DNA from: CALODL01 sp942492115
GTDB lineage: Bacteria > Planctomycetota > Phycisphaerae > UBA1845 > CAIVHJ01
Assembly: GCA_942492115.1 (NCBI GenBank)
Contig: CALODL010000013.1
Location: 62,001 to 126,000, forward strand
Direction: 5' to 3'
DNA length: 64,000 bases
Shown: positions 1 to 8,628 of the stretch, in pieces
Layout of the letters: each line of letters begins with the position of its first letter
How positions within the stretch are numbered: position 1 is the stretch's first letter
Notes under the pieces: model-generated
Database searches by the model: none
Seen by the model: the letters and a program-made list of their open reading frames with translations, nothing else
Told to the model about the DNA's origin: nothing
Program-made: the position numbers and the translations under genes

Positions 1-122
1 CGAGGCCCCCTTCTGCATGGGCCGGGATCCGACCTGCAGAGCCTACCATCCAGTTGACGTAAGTCTCACGGTCTGTATGCTTTGGGCTCTTCCTGGCCGA
101 GATCAATCTTGAGGAATGTAAG

Positions 123-2795
123 ATGAACGCCCCGATTGTACCGCGTATCGACTCCGATCCACTGGAGACCGCGGAGTGGATCGAATCAATCGACGAAGTC
201 GTGGCCCGCTGTGGCCGTGAGCGTGCTGAATACCTGCTGCGAAAACTGGTCACCCGCGGACATCAGCATGGCGCCGTCATCCCGTTCACGGCGAACACGC
301 CGTACATCAACACGATTCCACCCGAAGAAGAGCCCCAGTACCCCGGCGATCGAGCCCTCGAACGCCGCATCAAGAGCATTATCCGCTGGAATGCCATGGC
401 CATGGTCGTACGGGCCAATCGCAAGTCCGAGGGCATCGGTGGACACATCTCGACGTTCGCCTCGGCCGCAACGCTGTATGAAGTCGGCTTCAACCACTAC
501 TTCCGTGGACGCGGCGACGGCTTTGACGGGGACCAGATCTACTTTCAGGGTCACGCGGCCCCGGGAATATACGCCCGCGCATTCCTCGAAGGCCGAGTGA
601 GCCTCGAACAACTGCACAACTTCCGCCGCGAGCTGGCGTCCGGCGGCGGTCTGCCGTCTTATCCGCACCCGTGGTTGTCGCCTGGCTTCTGGGAATTCCC
701 CACGGTATCGATGGGCCTCGGACCGATCAGCGCCATCTATCAGGCACGGTTCAACGCCTATCTGTACGACCGCGGGTTGATCGACCAGGAGAACTCGCGT
801 GTATGGGCTTTTCTTGGCGATGGCGAGATGGACGAACCGGAATCGCTCGGCGCCCTCACGCTGGCTTCGCGCGAACACCTCGAGAATCTGACGTTCATCA
901 TCAACTGCAACCTTCAACGGCTGGACGGCCCCGTCCGGGGCAACGGTAAGATCATCCAGGAACTCGAAGCCGCGTTTCGCGGCGCCGGCTGGAACGTCAT
1001 CAAGGTGATCTGGGGTTCCAGCTGGGATCCGATCATCGCGCGTGACGACAGCGGTTTGCTCGTGCAGCGCATGAACGAGGTCGTCGATGGCGAGATGCAG
1101 AAGTTCAGCGTCGAAAGTGGCGCCTTCGTACGTGACCACTTCTTCGGTAAACATCCCGAGACGCTGGCGTTGGTCAGCGATTACACCGACGAACAAATCC
1201 AGCACCTGCGTCGCGGCGGCCACGACCCGATCAAAGTCAATGCAGCCTACCATCGTGCCATCAATCATCGCGGTGGTCCCAGTGTCATTCTCGCCCAGAC
1301 CATCAAGGGATACGGCATGGGAGAGGCAGGTGAAGGTCGCAACATCACCCACCAGCAGAAAAAACTCAATGAGGATGAACTGCGCCAGTTCCGTGACCGC
1401 TTCGAAATCCCTGTGGCTGACCATGAACTGTCTGAGGCGCCGTTCTACCGACCGCCGGTGGACAGCGACGTGGTGCAGTATGTACGCGATCGCCGCAACG
1501 CACTCGGTGGGTTCATGCCGTCACGCCAGACCCTGCAGACGCCGGTCGAGATTGCCGACCTGTCGCTCTTCGATGAGTTCATGGCCGGCACGGGGGATCG
1601 ATCGGCATCGACCACCATGGCCTTCGTCCGCATGCTCGCACGCCTGATGGACGATAAGGCCGTGGGTTCCCTCGTTGTCCCGATCGTGCCTGATGAAGCA
1701 CGCACGTTCGGGCTCGACGCGTTGTTCCGCAAATACGGGATCTACGCTCACAAAGGACAGCTCTACGAACCGGTCGACTCGCACCTGCTCCTGTATTATC
1801 GTGAAGCCAAGAATGGCCAGATCCTCGAGGAAGGTATCACCGAAGCAGGATCGATGGCCTCCTTCGCGGCCGCAGGCACGGCCTATGCGTCGCACGGCAT
1901 CAACACGATCCCGTTCTTCATGTTCTATTCGATGTTCGGTTTCCAACGAATTGGTGACAGCATCTGGGCTGCGGCCGACGCGCAAGCCAAGGGATTCCTG
2001 ATCGGCTGCACCGCCGGGCGTACGACTCTGGCCGGCGAAGGCCTGCAACACCAGGATGGACACAGCCTCCTGCACGCTTCGACCGTGCCGAACTGCGTGT
2101 CGTACGATCCGGCTTTCGCCTACGAGGTCGCAATCATTGTCGCAGACGGCATCCGTCGAATGTATGGTGAGCGCGAGAGTATTTTCTACTACATGACGCT
2201 GGAGAACGAACCCTATCCCCAACCCAAGAAGATCGAGGGGTGCGAAGAGGGTGTGCTCAGGGGCCTGTATCTATGCGCGCCTGCGGAGTCAACTTCGGGC
2301 GACCTGCGCGTCAACCTGTTTGGCAGCGGCGCGATCCTCAATCACGCCATCGCGGCCCAGGCATTACTCGCAGCCGAGGACATCGCTGCAGATGTATGGA
2401 GCGCCACCAGCTATACCGAGCTGAAACGTGATGCCATGACCGTTGAACGTTGGAACATGCGGCACCCCGGCCAGACCCGGCGTGAGCCGTTCCTCCTGAA
2501 GCAACTCGAAGGGCATCCCGGCCCAATCGTCGCAGCCAGTGACTATGTGCGGACGCTGGCAGACCAACTCTCGCCGTGGCTGGGCGATCGCCTGACCACA
2601 CTCGGCACCGACGGTTTCGGGCGCAGCGAAGCTCGCGAAGATCTGCGCAACTTCTTCGAAGTCGACGCCAGGCATATCGCCTTCGCCGCGGTGTGGTCGC
2701 TGGTCAAGTCCGGAAAACTGCCGAACACCAAGTTGCGTAGCGCTATCGAGAAATTCAACATCGAGCCAGAGAAGATGGATCCGATGTATCTGTAG
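123..2795 (+). CDS. aceE: Pyruvate dehydrogenase E1 component, homodimeric type
   Basis: The protein has 890 residues, the usual length of the single-chain (alpha2) E1 that decarboxylates pyruvate with thiamine diphosphate and passes the acetyl group to the lipoyl domain of E2. The thiamine-diphosphate motif is visible as GDGE at residues 232-235 followed by N261/N263, and the two histidines expected in this family are in GGHIS (H108) and QGHAAPG (H143). The C-terminal half carries the long pyrimidine-binding and transketolase C-like regions in the expected order. The ATG is preceded by GAGGA about nine bases upstream. No E2 or E3 gene follows within the window, so partners must be encoded elsewhere. 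Identification is secure at family level; cytoplasmic. Confidence 0.95.
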   Translation: MNAPIVPRIDSDPLETAEWIESIDEVVARCGRERAEYLLRKLVTRGHQHGAVIPFTANTPYINTIPPEEEPQYPGDRALERRIKSIIRWNAMAMVVRANRKSEGIGGHISTFASAATLYEVGFNHYFRGRGDGFDGDQIYFQGHAAPGIYARAFLEGRVSLEQLHNFRRELASGGGLPSYPHPWLSPGFWEFPTVSMGLGPISAIYQARFNAYLYDRGLIDQENSRVWAFLGDGEMDEPESLGALTLASREHLENLTFIINCNLQRLDGPVRGNGKIIQELEAAFRGAGWNVIKVIWGSSWDPIIARDDSGLLVQRMNEVVDGEMQKFSVESGAFVRDHFFGKHPETLALVSDYTDEQIQHLRRGGHDPIKVNAAYHRAINHRGGPSVILAQTIKGYGMGEAGEGRNITHQQKKLNEDELRQFRDRFEIPVADHELSEAPFYRPPVDSDVVQYVRDRRNALGGFMPSRQTLQTPVEIADLSLFDEFMAGTGDRSASTTMAFVRMLARLMDDKAVGSLVVPIVPDEARTFGLDALFRKYGIYAHKGQLYEPVDSHLLLYYREAKNGQILEEGITEAGSMASFAAAGTAYASHGINTIPFFMFYSMFGFQRIGDSIWAAADAQAKGFLIGCTAGRTTLAGEGLQHQDGHSLLHASTVPNCVSYDPAFAYEVAIIVADGIRRMYGERESIFYYMTLENEPYPQPKKIEGCEEGVLRGLYLCAPAESTSGDLRVNLFGSGAILNHAIAAQALLAAEDIAADVWSATSYTELKRDAMTVERWNMRHPGQTRREPFLLKQLEGHPGPIVAASDYVRTLADQLSPWLGDRLTTLGTDGFGRSEAREDLRNFFEVDARHIAFAAVWSLVKSGKLPNTKLRSAIEKFNIEPEKMDPMYL

Positions 2796-2840
2796 CCAGG
2801 GCATCGTCACGCCCCTCGTCCCAACACAGGTAAACCGGCC

Positions 2841-3569
2841 TTGAGCAATCGATCTGACAAAGTCTTGCTGATCCAGCTTCGAGAACGTGTCGATGTCGAA
2901 GAGCAGGAACAAGTCTGTGTGGTCGAACGCTGCGGGATTTCAGCGGATCAACTGGAAACGCTCAATCTGCTCCACGAGCCCATTCCCCCCACCCGCGACG
3001 TGACGGCCTGTGCAGTCATCATCGGTGGTGCCGGCACGCATTCGGCAGTCGACGACCATCCGTTCACCGAACCCTTGACCGTCCTGATCAACGAACTCGT
3101 CGAGCGTGGAACACCTCTGTGGGGTACGTGCTGGGGTCACCAGATGATGGCCCGGGCGCTGGGGGGTGAACTCCTGCATGACCCTGATCGTGGGGAGGTC
3201 GGCACGCACGAAGTCACCCTGCTCGATGCCGGTCAAAGCGACCCGCTCTTCGACGGAGTCCCGCTGACCTTCCTGACCCAGATGGGCCACCATGACCACG
3301 TCACGGCACTCCCGGCCGGGGCCATCGAAATGGCCCGGACCCCGCTGTCGGCCAATCAAGTATTCCGCCTGCCGGATCGTCCGGTGTACGGAACGCAATT
3401 CCACACGGAACTGGATGCGCGGCGGCTCACGGAACGCCTGACGATCTACAAGGGCATCTACACACCCGGTGAAGGCCACCTGGAACGGACGATCGACGCG
3501 ATCGAGCCTACGCCGCACGCAGATACGCTCATGAAGAGGTTCTTCGATCTGTTCGTCTGGACGACCTGA
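2841..3569 (+). CDS. Class I glutamine amidotransferase-like protein
   Basis: The 242-residue protein resembles stand-alone GATase1 proteins of the GuaA-like type. The nucleophile elbow GTCWGHQ places the cysteine at residue 97, and the His-Glu partners are in FHTE (H188, E190), so the catalytic triad is complete. It lacks a fused synthetase domain, which suggests a free amidotransferase or gamma-glutamyl hydrolase acting on an unidentified substrate. The start is a TTG with only a weak ribosome site (CAGG); no in-frame ATG occurs before the catalytic region, so TTG is the best choice. It lies 45 bases after aceE on the same strand and may be cotranscribed, though nothing links it functionally to pyruvate oxidation. 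Confidence 0.8.
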   Translation: MSNRSDKVLLIQLRERVDVEEQEQVCVVERCGISADQLETLNLLHEPIPPTRDVTACAVIIGGAGTHSAVDDHPFTEPLTVLINELVERGTPLWGTCWGHQMMARALGGELLHDPDRGEVGTHEVTLLDAGQSDPLFDGVPLTFLTQMGHHDHVTALPAGAIEMARTPLSANQVFRLPDRPVYGTQFHTELDARRLTERLTIYKGIYTPGEGHLERTIDAIEPTPHADTLMKRFFDLFVWTT

Positions 3570-3646
3570 CTTTCCCAAGTGTCCTATTTTCACAACCCTG
3601 GCCCGCCCCCATCCACCCATGCCGGGAACATTCATCCACTGCACGT

Positions 3647-3676
3647 TTGGACCAGGTTTGGAATTGCAGTTAGAAT
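3647..3676 (+). promoter_or_regulatory. Candidate sigma70-type promoter
   Basis: TTGGAC at 3647-3652 and TAGAAT at 3671-3676 are separated by 18 bases. The -10 element matches the consensus at five of six positions and the -35 at three. It would start a transcript near 3683 that ends at the terminator at about 3789. Assigned by eye only. Confidence 0.35.
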
Positions 3677-3758
3677 GCCTCTTCCCGCTGACGGCGTCAT
3701 CCACGCGGCTTTGTGGGAGCCGTGATCACGGACCACCTCGAGGGCGGGAGAGAAGCAC

Positions 3759-3789
3759 GGCCCGACGTACCCTCGTCGGGCCATTTTTT
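3759..3789 (+). terminator. Rho-independent terminator
   Basis: A perfect 9-bp stem, GGCCCGACG paired with CGTCGGGCC, has a 6-base loop (TACCCT). It is followed by A and six T on the plus strand. It ends either the aceE/amidotransferase transcript or a short independent RNA starting near 3683. Confidence 0.8.
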
Positions 3790-3820
3790 GTTGATGATGT
3801 CAGCTCCACGAACTCCCTAT

Positions 3821-3853
3821 TCACGACCCGGCGTTGGCGCGGCGTTGTCGTGA
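3821..3853. repeat. Inverted repeat upstream of the small gene at 3879
   Basis: TCACGAC at 3821-3827 is perfectly complementary to GTCGTGA at 3847-3853. The interior can form a further GCG/CGC stem closing TTGG. It lies 25 bases before the ATG at 3879, where an operator or a translation-controlling hairpin would sit. Confidence 0.4.
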
Positions 3854-3878
3854 GTGAATTGGTCAATCCCAAAACCTC

Positions 3879-4163
3879 ATGAAAACCGTGACAGCACAAC
3901 CACCGGGGACACCGCAGGACGACACAGTGAAGCCGGAGGTGGCGACTGCGGCGCCGCCGTTCCCCTCCGGCCTGGAGATCGTCGCCAGGATTGCCACCGG
4001 CTCGTCCAACTCGGCCAGAATACTCGCCGATCAAGGCGTGAGCCTCGAGTGGATCGCCTCCCGTCTGCAGCACATCGCCGAACATGGCACGTGCGAGCAG
4101 GCCCGGGTCATGGCCCTGCACGAACTGCGTCTCCTGGCCGAGTGTGCGGGTTTGCGTGCTTAG
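3879..4163 (+). CDS. Small hypothetical protein
   Basis: This 94-residue frame has strong third-position GC bias typical of real genes here. The first 30 residues are proline/alanine-rich and probably disordered. Residues about 30-94 look helical, with a segment (SLEWIASRLQHIAEHGT, then ALHELRLLAEC) that resembles the C-terminal helices of small-terminase-like or other helix-turn-helix proteins. That resemblance is weak and I do not assign a function. There is no signal peptide and no clear ribosome site; an inverted repeat precedes the ATG. The next gene converges on it, with 63 bases between the stop codons. Confidence 0.6.
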   Translation: MKTVTAQPPGTPQDDTVKPEVATAAPPFPSGLEIVARIATGSSNSARILADQGVSLEWIASRLQHIAEHGTCEQARVMALHELRLLAECAGLRA

Positions 4164-4226
4164 CTCGGCGCGCTCCAACGCACAGGTCGTGCGGTCGCCG
4201 TCCACAGAGTCCCAGCCAACAACAGC

Positions 4227-5452
4227 TCACGGTTTCGCGCGATATCCTTCGAGCAACGCGGCGGCGTAAGAGTGCACGCGGGCGGTCAAAGCGTCGCGCA
4301 TGACCTCATCCCCTCCAGGGTGCTGAAAGCTATAATTCTTCCGAAGGTCCTCCAGGGAGTGCTGCAGAGACATGTGATGAGTGCCGAGCCGCTGCATCAC
4401 CCATTTCTTGTAGGCCACCTCGTAGGGATTGCAGCGCAGATCGGCCCAGGCACAGCGCTCGAGCAGGATCCTGCAGCGCAACGCCAGCCGTTTGCCCTCG
4501 GTGGCTACGGTCCGTTCCACCAGCGCGGCCACCACTTGATCGTACAGGACTCTGTGGTCACCGGGTGGGGTGATATGCTTCAAGTGCTCGAGCGCGAAGC
4601 CATCGCCACCCTTGCCCAGGCTGCTGACTGCGGTCGCCCACAAGTCGTGAGTGGGGCGCTTGGCCAGATCGAGTAACGTGTAGTACACACGTGGATGGCC
4701 TGACTCTGACCATGCCGCCAACGCATACTGCCTGAGCTCGAGGTCGCGTGTGCGATCCTCGTATACCGTGGTGAGCGCCTGATGCGGACGAATTGCATCA
4801 CTCACGCGGGCGAGTTCGCGCGCCGCAACGCGTGCGACGGCGACGTTGGGATGATCCATCAACTCAACAACACACGCAGTGTAATCCTGCCCGTTGACAC
4901 CTGACACCGCCCAGATTCGGAGCGTCCGCTCGACCTGGTAGAGGTACACGGTGCCGCGCAGAGGCGGCGCTCCGGGGGGCAGCTCGAGAACATCGTCTCC
5001 AGGGACGAGCCGCTCGAACAGGGTCTCGGGATTCAGAGGGGGCAGATACTGGGGGGCAGGCTCAATCGGGGAGCCCTCGATTTTCTGCATGGTTTCAGCA
5101 GGGATGGTCGCCCGCGCTTCGGGGTAACGCTCGAGCCACCAGCGCACGCGCCCCGGATGGGTGTCAGACAAACATTGAGCCGAGGCCTCGCGGAGGTGGC
5201 TGTCGTGGCTCGTCAGGGTCCATACGCGCAGCGCATCCACTGCGGAGCATCCATCTTGGCCAGGTCCTGAACCAACCGTCCCCCGGCCAGCGACTCCAGA
5301 CAACGCAGCTCGAGCACGGCACCATCATTGGGCTGTGGTGGCACACCATCGTCGAGACGCTCGAGTGTCCTCAAATAGCGCAACTCGAGATCGAATGCGG
5401 CATCGTCCAGTGCATCCACCCCGATAACCGCACACAACACCAGCCAAATCAT
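4227..5452 (-). pseudogene. HEAT-like repeat protein, exported, interrupted by an apparent one-base frameshift
   Basis: Two overlapping minus-strand frames make sense only as one protein. The first starts at the ATG at 5452, with AGGAGG upstream and a signal-peptide-like MIWLVLCAVIGVDA, and ends at 5213. The second runs open from about 5300 to 4227 with helical HEAT/ARM-like repeats. Around 5235-5245 the reading DLAKMDAP in the first frame joins naturally to AVDALRVWTL in the second if one base is added, giving about 408 residues in total. It may be a true lesion or a sequencing/assembly error. It follows the lipoprotein gene by 15 bases, so the two probably form an operon. No catalytic motif is seen; a periplasmic scaffold-type role is only a guess. 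Confidence 0.65.
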
Positions 5453-5467
5453 GAATCTGCCTCCTGA

Positions 5468-6076
5468 TCACGGTTGCCCGATGCGCTGGATGGTCGCACC
5501 GTGATCGTCGACCGCCACGGTGACCCACAGCCGCAGGTGCCCTTCGACAATGATGTCCGCCCGGTGCCACCCGCCAGGCAGTGACGGTGTCTCGAACAGC
5601 AACTCCATGAGTTGTGGCTCCGCGGTCGCTGGCTCGTGAACCACCCGTCCATGGAGTCCGAGGCGGCGACGCATGACGAACCCCTCCCGACCAGCACGAA
5701 CATGCCCGGTCACCTGTTCGGCCGAAGACAAGTCGTGGATGATGAATGTCGCCGCGCCGGAACGGTACATCGCGCGAAGTTCCCGGGCGGTCTTCGCGTT
5801 GCTGCCCTGCAGACCTGCAAAGCCCGGCGGTGGATCGACAAACGGCCCCTCTGCAGCGGCACTGACCTCCAGCCTGTATTCCTTGCCCTCGCGCAGTACG
5901 CGGGCGCGGACCTCGGCGATGACATGACCATCGTGTTCATCGATGAGGTCATGAACACGTTCATCGACGACGTCCGCCTCAGGCACAGGCTCGGACTGTC
6001 GCACAGGCGGACGCTTGACGGGATGCGTGTTGTCGGATGCACAGGCAATGAGAAGCAACCACAGCATGTTGACCAT
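5468..6076 (-). CDS. Putative lipoprotein of unknown function
   Basis: The start is taken at 6076 (MVNMLWLLLIACASDN) because a strong AAGGAGGT lies seven bases before it. This leaves a 202-residue protein opening directly with a lipoprotein signal whose lipobox ends LIAC. The frame is open further upstream, but that extension lacks a signal sequence and a ribosome site. The rest is a mixed polar domain with no motif I recognise. It is followed after 15 bases by the frame-shifted HEAT-like gene, which has its own good ribosome site, implying cotranscription and a shared envelope role. Confidence 0.7.
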   Translation of the reverse strand: MVNMLWLLLIACASDNTHPVKRPPVRQSEPVPEADVVDERVHDLIDEHDGHVIAEVRARVLREGKEYRLEVSAAAEGPFVDPPPGFAGLQGSNAKTARELRAMYRSGAATFIIHDLSSAEQVTGHVRAGREGFVMRRRLGLHGRVVHEPATAEPQLMELLFETPSLPGGWHRADIIVEGHLRLWVTVAVDDHGATIQRIGQP

Positions 6077-6170
6077 TATGCCACCTCCTTGCGGCTTCCA
6101 CATTGTAACCTGTGCGCAACGACCACGGCACGCTCTTCTATGGGCCCGTGCAGGCATGCAGGTGACGCGG

Positions 6171-8426
6171 TTACGGAGCGTTGGTCAACTTGGACTTGAT
6201 GACCTCGAGCCCCTTTTGGAGCACTTCATCACGGCCGGCAGCAATTCCGGCAATCGTCGGGCAAACAGGCACGGTCGGCAGGATACCGACCCCGTTGAGC
6301 CGCGAACCGTCATGTTTGTGCACACGCATGCCAGTCCACACCATCCTGTAGTTGCCGGGCAGGGTACGCTCGTTGATGTTCCCGTTGGTTCCCGCGGTCG
6401 GCGCCCCGACAACCTCTGCAAGACCATAGTGCTCGACGATCCCCAGCACGCTCTCGGCATAACTGATGGCTCGGCCGTCGGTGAGTACGACCGCATTCGA
6501 CGTCAGACGCGGCTTGAGCGGAGTCAGCGTCCAGCGACTGCGTTCGAACTCGACATCCTGTTGATCGGGATAGCGATAGATCGGAACCTCCCACCACGTG
6601 CTGTGCAGGGTCTCATCGGTCAGGTGCCGCAGGAATTCGGTGCCCGCCCCACCGGGGTAACCCCGCAAATCGAACACCACGCCCTGGGCCGCAGCCAGCA
6701 CGGGAAGTACGCGTTGCCACGTTCCGACGTCTGCTGCGTCGAGATTGAAATATCGGATGCCCGGCGCCAGCTCCGCTCCCTGAGCGGGGCGCGGCACACC
6801 CCACTGTGGGGCGGCGGCGCCTTGGACGCGTGGGGCACGAATGAAGCCCCCGCTCCCATCGGGATCGCGCAGGGTAAGCCGCACAGGCCCTGCGTCAAAC
6901 CCGCCGGCAATCTGCCGGGCAACTCGGTACCGCCGCCACCCGGGCGTTGAACTCGACACCTGCCGACCGAGTGCCTCGCTGATCACATCCACGGCCTGAC
7001 CATCGATCGCAAGTACTACGGAACCCGGCGAAACACCCAGTTCAGGGGTCGAGCGCAACACAACGAGCTGATCATCGACCCAATCGAAGGACATCGGGGC
7101 GAAGAATGTCTGATCGCTCTCATGCCACACCCGACCGTGACCATCATGAATGTGCGCAATCAACCGGCGCAGCACCTGCAGGAAATCCCAGGACGTCTCG
7201 GCGACCGCCGCTTCGCGCAGACCACGGTCCAAAGCCGCGGGCCAGTCACAGCTGACGACATCAAAGTATGGATAGAAGTGCTGGATGACATTCCAGGCCA
7301 GCCCGACGGTGGCCAATCGGGTACTGCGATCTGCAGGAGTGGGCGACCATCCGGGTGCGCGGTCAACATTGAGCCGTACCGGCACACTGTCGGCTGGCAC
7401 GGTCCCGCGATCGTCGACGTAAAGCGTGATCGGCACGCGACAGGCAATCCCGGCCCCGAGGCTGGCCACTACAGCCGTGTCGGGCAGCGCGCAGCGTGGG
7501 TCGGAGGACACGTCAACCGCCTCGGTCACACGTTCGCTATAGTAGACCCCACCCCCCGCCGGCGCACGGAACCGATCGGCGCCGAGACCCCGGTGACGCA
7601 GACCTGTGAAACGTGAACAGTCTCCTCGTTTTACAACAGGCGACGGCGCATCGGCAACCGACCCGGACCACACCTGCAGCGTCGGCGCATGCGGGACGAG
7701 AACCCGGTGCAACGCACGGGCAAGCTCCTCCGGACCGTGGGCCCCCTCCGCCGCATCGATACCGTCTACCGCAACACGGGCCCAATCCACCCGCATGCTC
7801 TGATCGCTGGGATGAAAATGCTGGACGTAACCAAGCAGGCGAATGAACGCGATGACGCGCGCGACTGCAAGATCATCTATGGCCCGGGGAGCCTCGTCGC
7901 CCCGTCCAAGCGGGCCGGCTGGCGTGATTTGGATATCGTCGATCCACGCGCGACCACGGCCCTTGAGCAACAGACCGATCACGACGTGCTCGGCATCACG
8001 ATCGACCATGCCCACTATGGTGTGCCGGACCCAGGTGTCCGAGGTCACCGGGCGATCGTGCATGTTGTCGACGAAGCCGCTCTTCTCAGCCGCGCGCACG
8101 ACTCTCATGAACATCTGAGCGTGCCCCGCCGCGTGATCACCCTGCGTGCGGATGGCGGCGGACAACGCTATGCGTTGCCCGCGCCACGGCGTCGCGTCGA
8201 GATGATGCTGAACCGTGCCCCAGGCCGCGGCATCGGCCGTAGTCGCTCGTAATTCGAGACAGCCGTCCCCCTCGGCCGGCGCCAGCGTCGTCGCCTCGGA
8301 CACGTAGCCCGCACTGGCCCGCGGGACGTCCCAGTCCGCAACGACCACACCCATCGCATGGTCTTCGAACGTGATCGAGACCACGTCGGGCTGGGCAAGC
8401 AGGAGGATGACGAAAGCCACGTGCAT
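6171..8426 (-). CDS. Secreted S41-family (C-terminal-processing/tricorn-type) peptidase
   Basis: The 751-residue protein begins with a short export signal (MHVAFVILLLAQ). Residues about 15-165 form a beta-rich carbohydrate-binding-like domain. The S41 part follows: a helical N-terminal region with HDGHGR, a PDZ-like stretch, and the catalytic segment DGRAISYAES, with the likely nucleophile S655, followed by GxxTAGTNG near the C terminus as in tricorn-core/S41 peptidases. It should cleave peptides or C-termini of envelope proteins in the periplasm. The ribosome site is weak (GGGG). A 113-base imperfect inverted repeat lies 28 bases upstream. Family assignment is firm, substrate unknown. Confidence 0.85.
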   Translation of the reverse strand: MHVAFVILLLAQPDVVSITFEDHAMGVVVADWDVPRASAGYVSEATTLAPAEGDGCLELRATTADAAAWGTVQHHLDATPWRGQRIALSAAIRTQGDHAAGHAQMFMRVVRAAEKSGFVDNMHDRPVTSDTWVRHTIVGMVDRDAEHVVIGLLLKGRGRAWIDDIQITPAGPLGRGDEAPRAIDDLAVARVIAFIRLLGYVQHFHPSDQSMRVDWARVAVDGIDAAEGAHGPEELARALHRVLVPHAPTLQVWSGSVADAPSPVVKRGDCSRFTGLRHRGLGADRFRAPAGGGVYYSERVTEAVDVSSDPRCALPDTAVVASLGAGIACRVPITLYVDDRGTVPADSVPVRLNVDRAPGWSPTPADRSTRLATVGLAWNVIQHFYPYFDVVSCDWPAALDRGLREAAVAETSWDFLQVLRRLIAHIHDGHGRVWHESDQTFFAPMSFDWVDDQLVVLRSTPELGVSPGSVVLAIDGQAVDVISEALGRQVSSSTPGWRRYRVARQIAGGFDAGPVRLTLRDPDGSGGFIRAPRVQGAAAPQWGVPRPAQGAELAPGIRYFNLDAADVGTWQRVLPVLAAAQGVVFDLRGYPGGAGTEFLRHLTDETLHSTWWEVPIYRYPDQQDVEFERSRWTLTPLKPRLTSNAVVLTDGRAISYAESVLGIVEHYGLAEVVGAPTAGTNGNINERTLPGNYRMVWTGMRVHKHDGSRLNGVGILPTVPVCPTIAGIAAGRDEVLQKGLEVIKSKLTNAP

Positions 8427-8453
8427 CCTTAGTGCCCCATTTCACAATTCTTT

Positions 8454-8566
8454 GTAGGGTTTTCCGAACGCTTGCCGCCCTGGACTGTGTTGCTCGTCTT
8501 CAACGATGTCAGGCCGCCTCCTCCTCGCGCCTTGCCCAACACGACAAGCGCCGCGGAGAACCCTAC
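8454..8566. repeat. Long structured inverted repeat upstream of the S41 peptidase gene
   Basis: GTAGGGTTTTCCG (8454-8466) pairs with CGGAGAACCCTAC (8554-8566) through 12 Watson-Crick pairs and one G-T. CGCTTG (8469-8474) then pairs with CAAGCG (8545-8550), and GTGTTG (8487-8492) with CAACAC (8537-8542). The interior can fold again. No long T-run follows on either strand, so it is not a simple terminator. It could be a structured mRNA leader of the S41 gene or a small mobile (MITE-like) element. Confidence 0.55.
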
Positions 8567-8628
8567 ACCCAATTATGAAAGGGAGCACTTAGCGCTCATG
8601 AATGAATCACCGGACAGGAACCCGGCGC

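Larger units (their letters stand above)
3570..3878 (+). other. 309-base intergenic region with promoter-like motif, terminator and inverted repeat
   Basis: This gap contains no plausible protein gene. It holds a sigma70-like promoter candidate at 3647-3676, an intrinsic terminator at 3759-3789 and an inverted repeat at 3821-3853 just before the next ATG. Together these could define a short terminated transcript of roughly 105-110 bases, or a leader region for the downstream small gene. Confidence 0.5.

Noticed and set aside
186..1424. Minus-strand frame of 412 codons opposite aceE
   Set aside because: Antisense to a certain aceE; no ribosome site or motifs.
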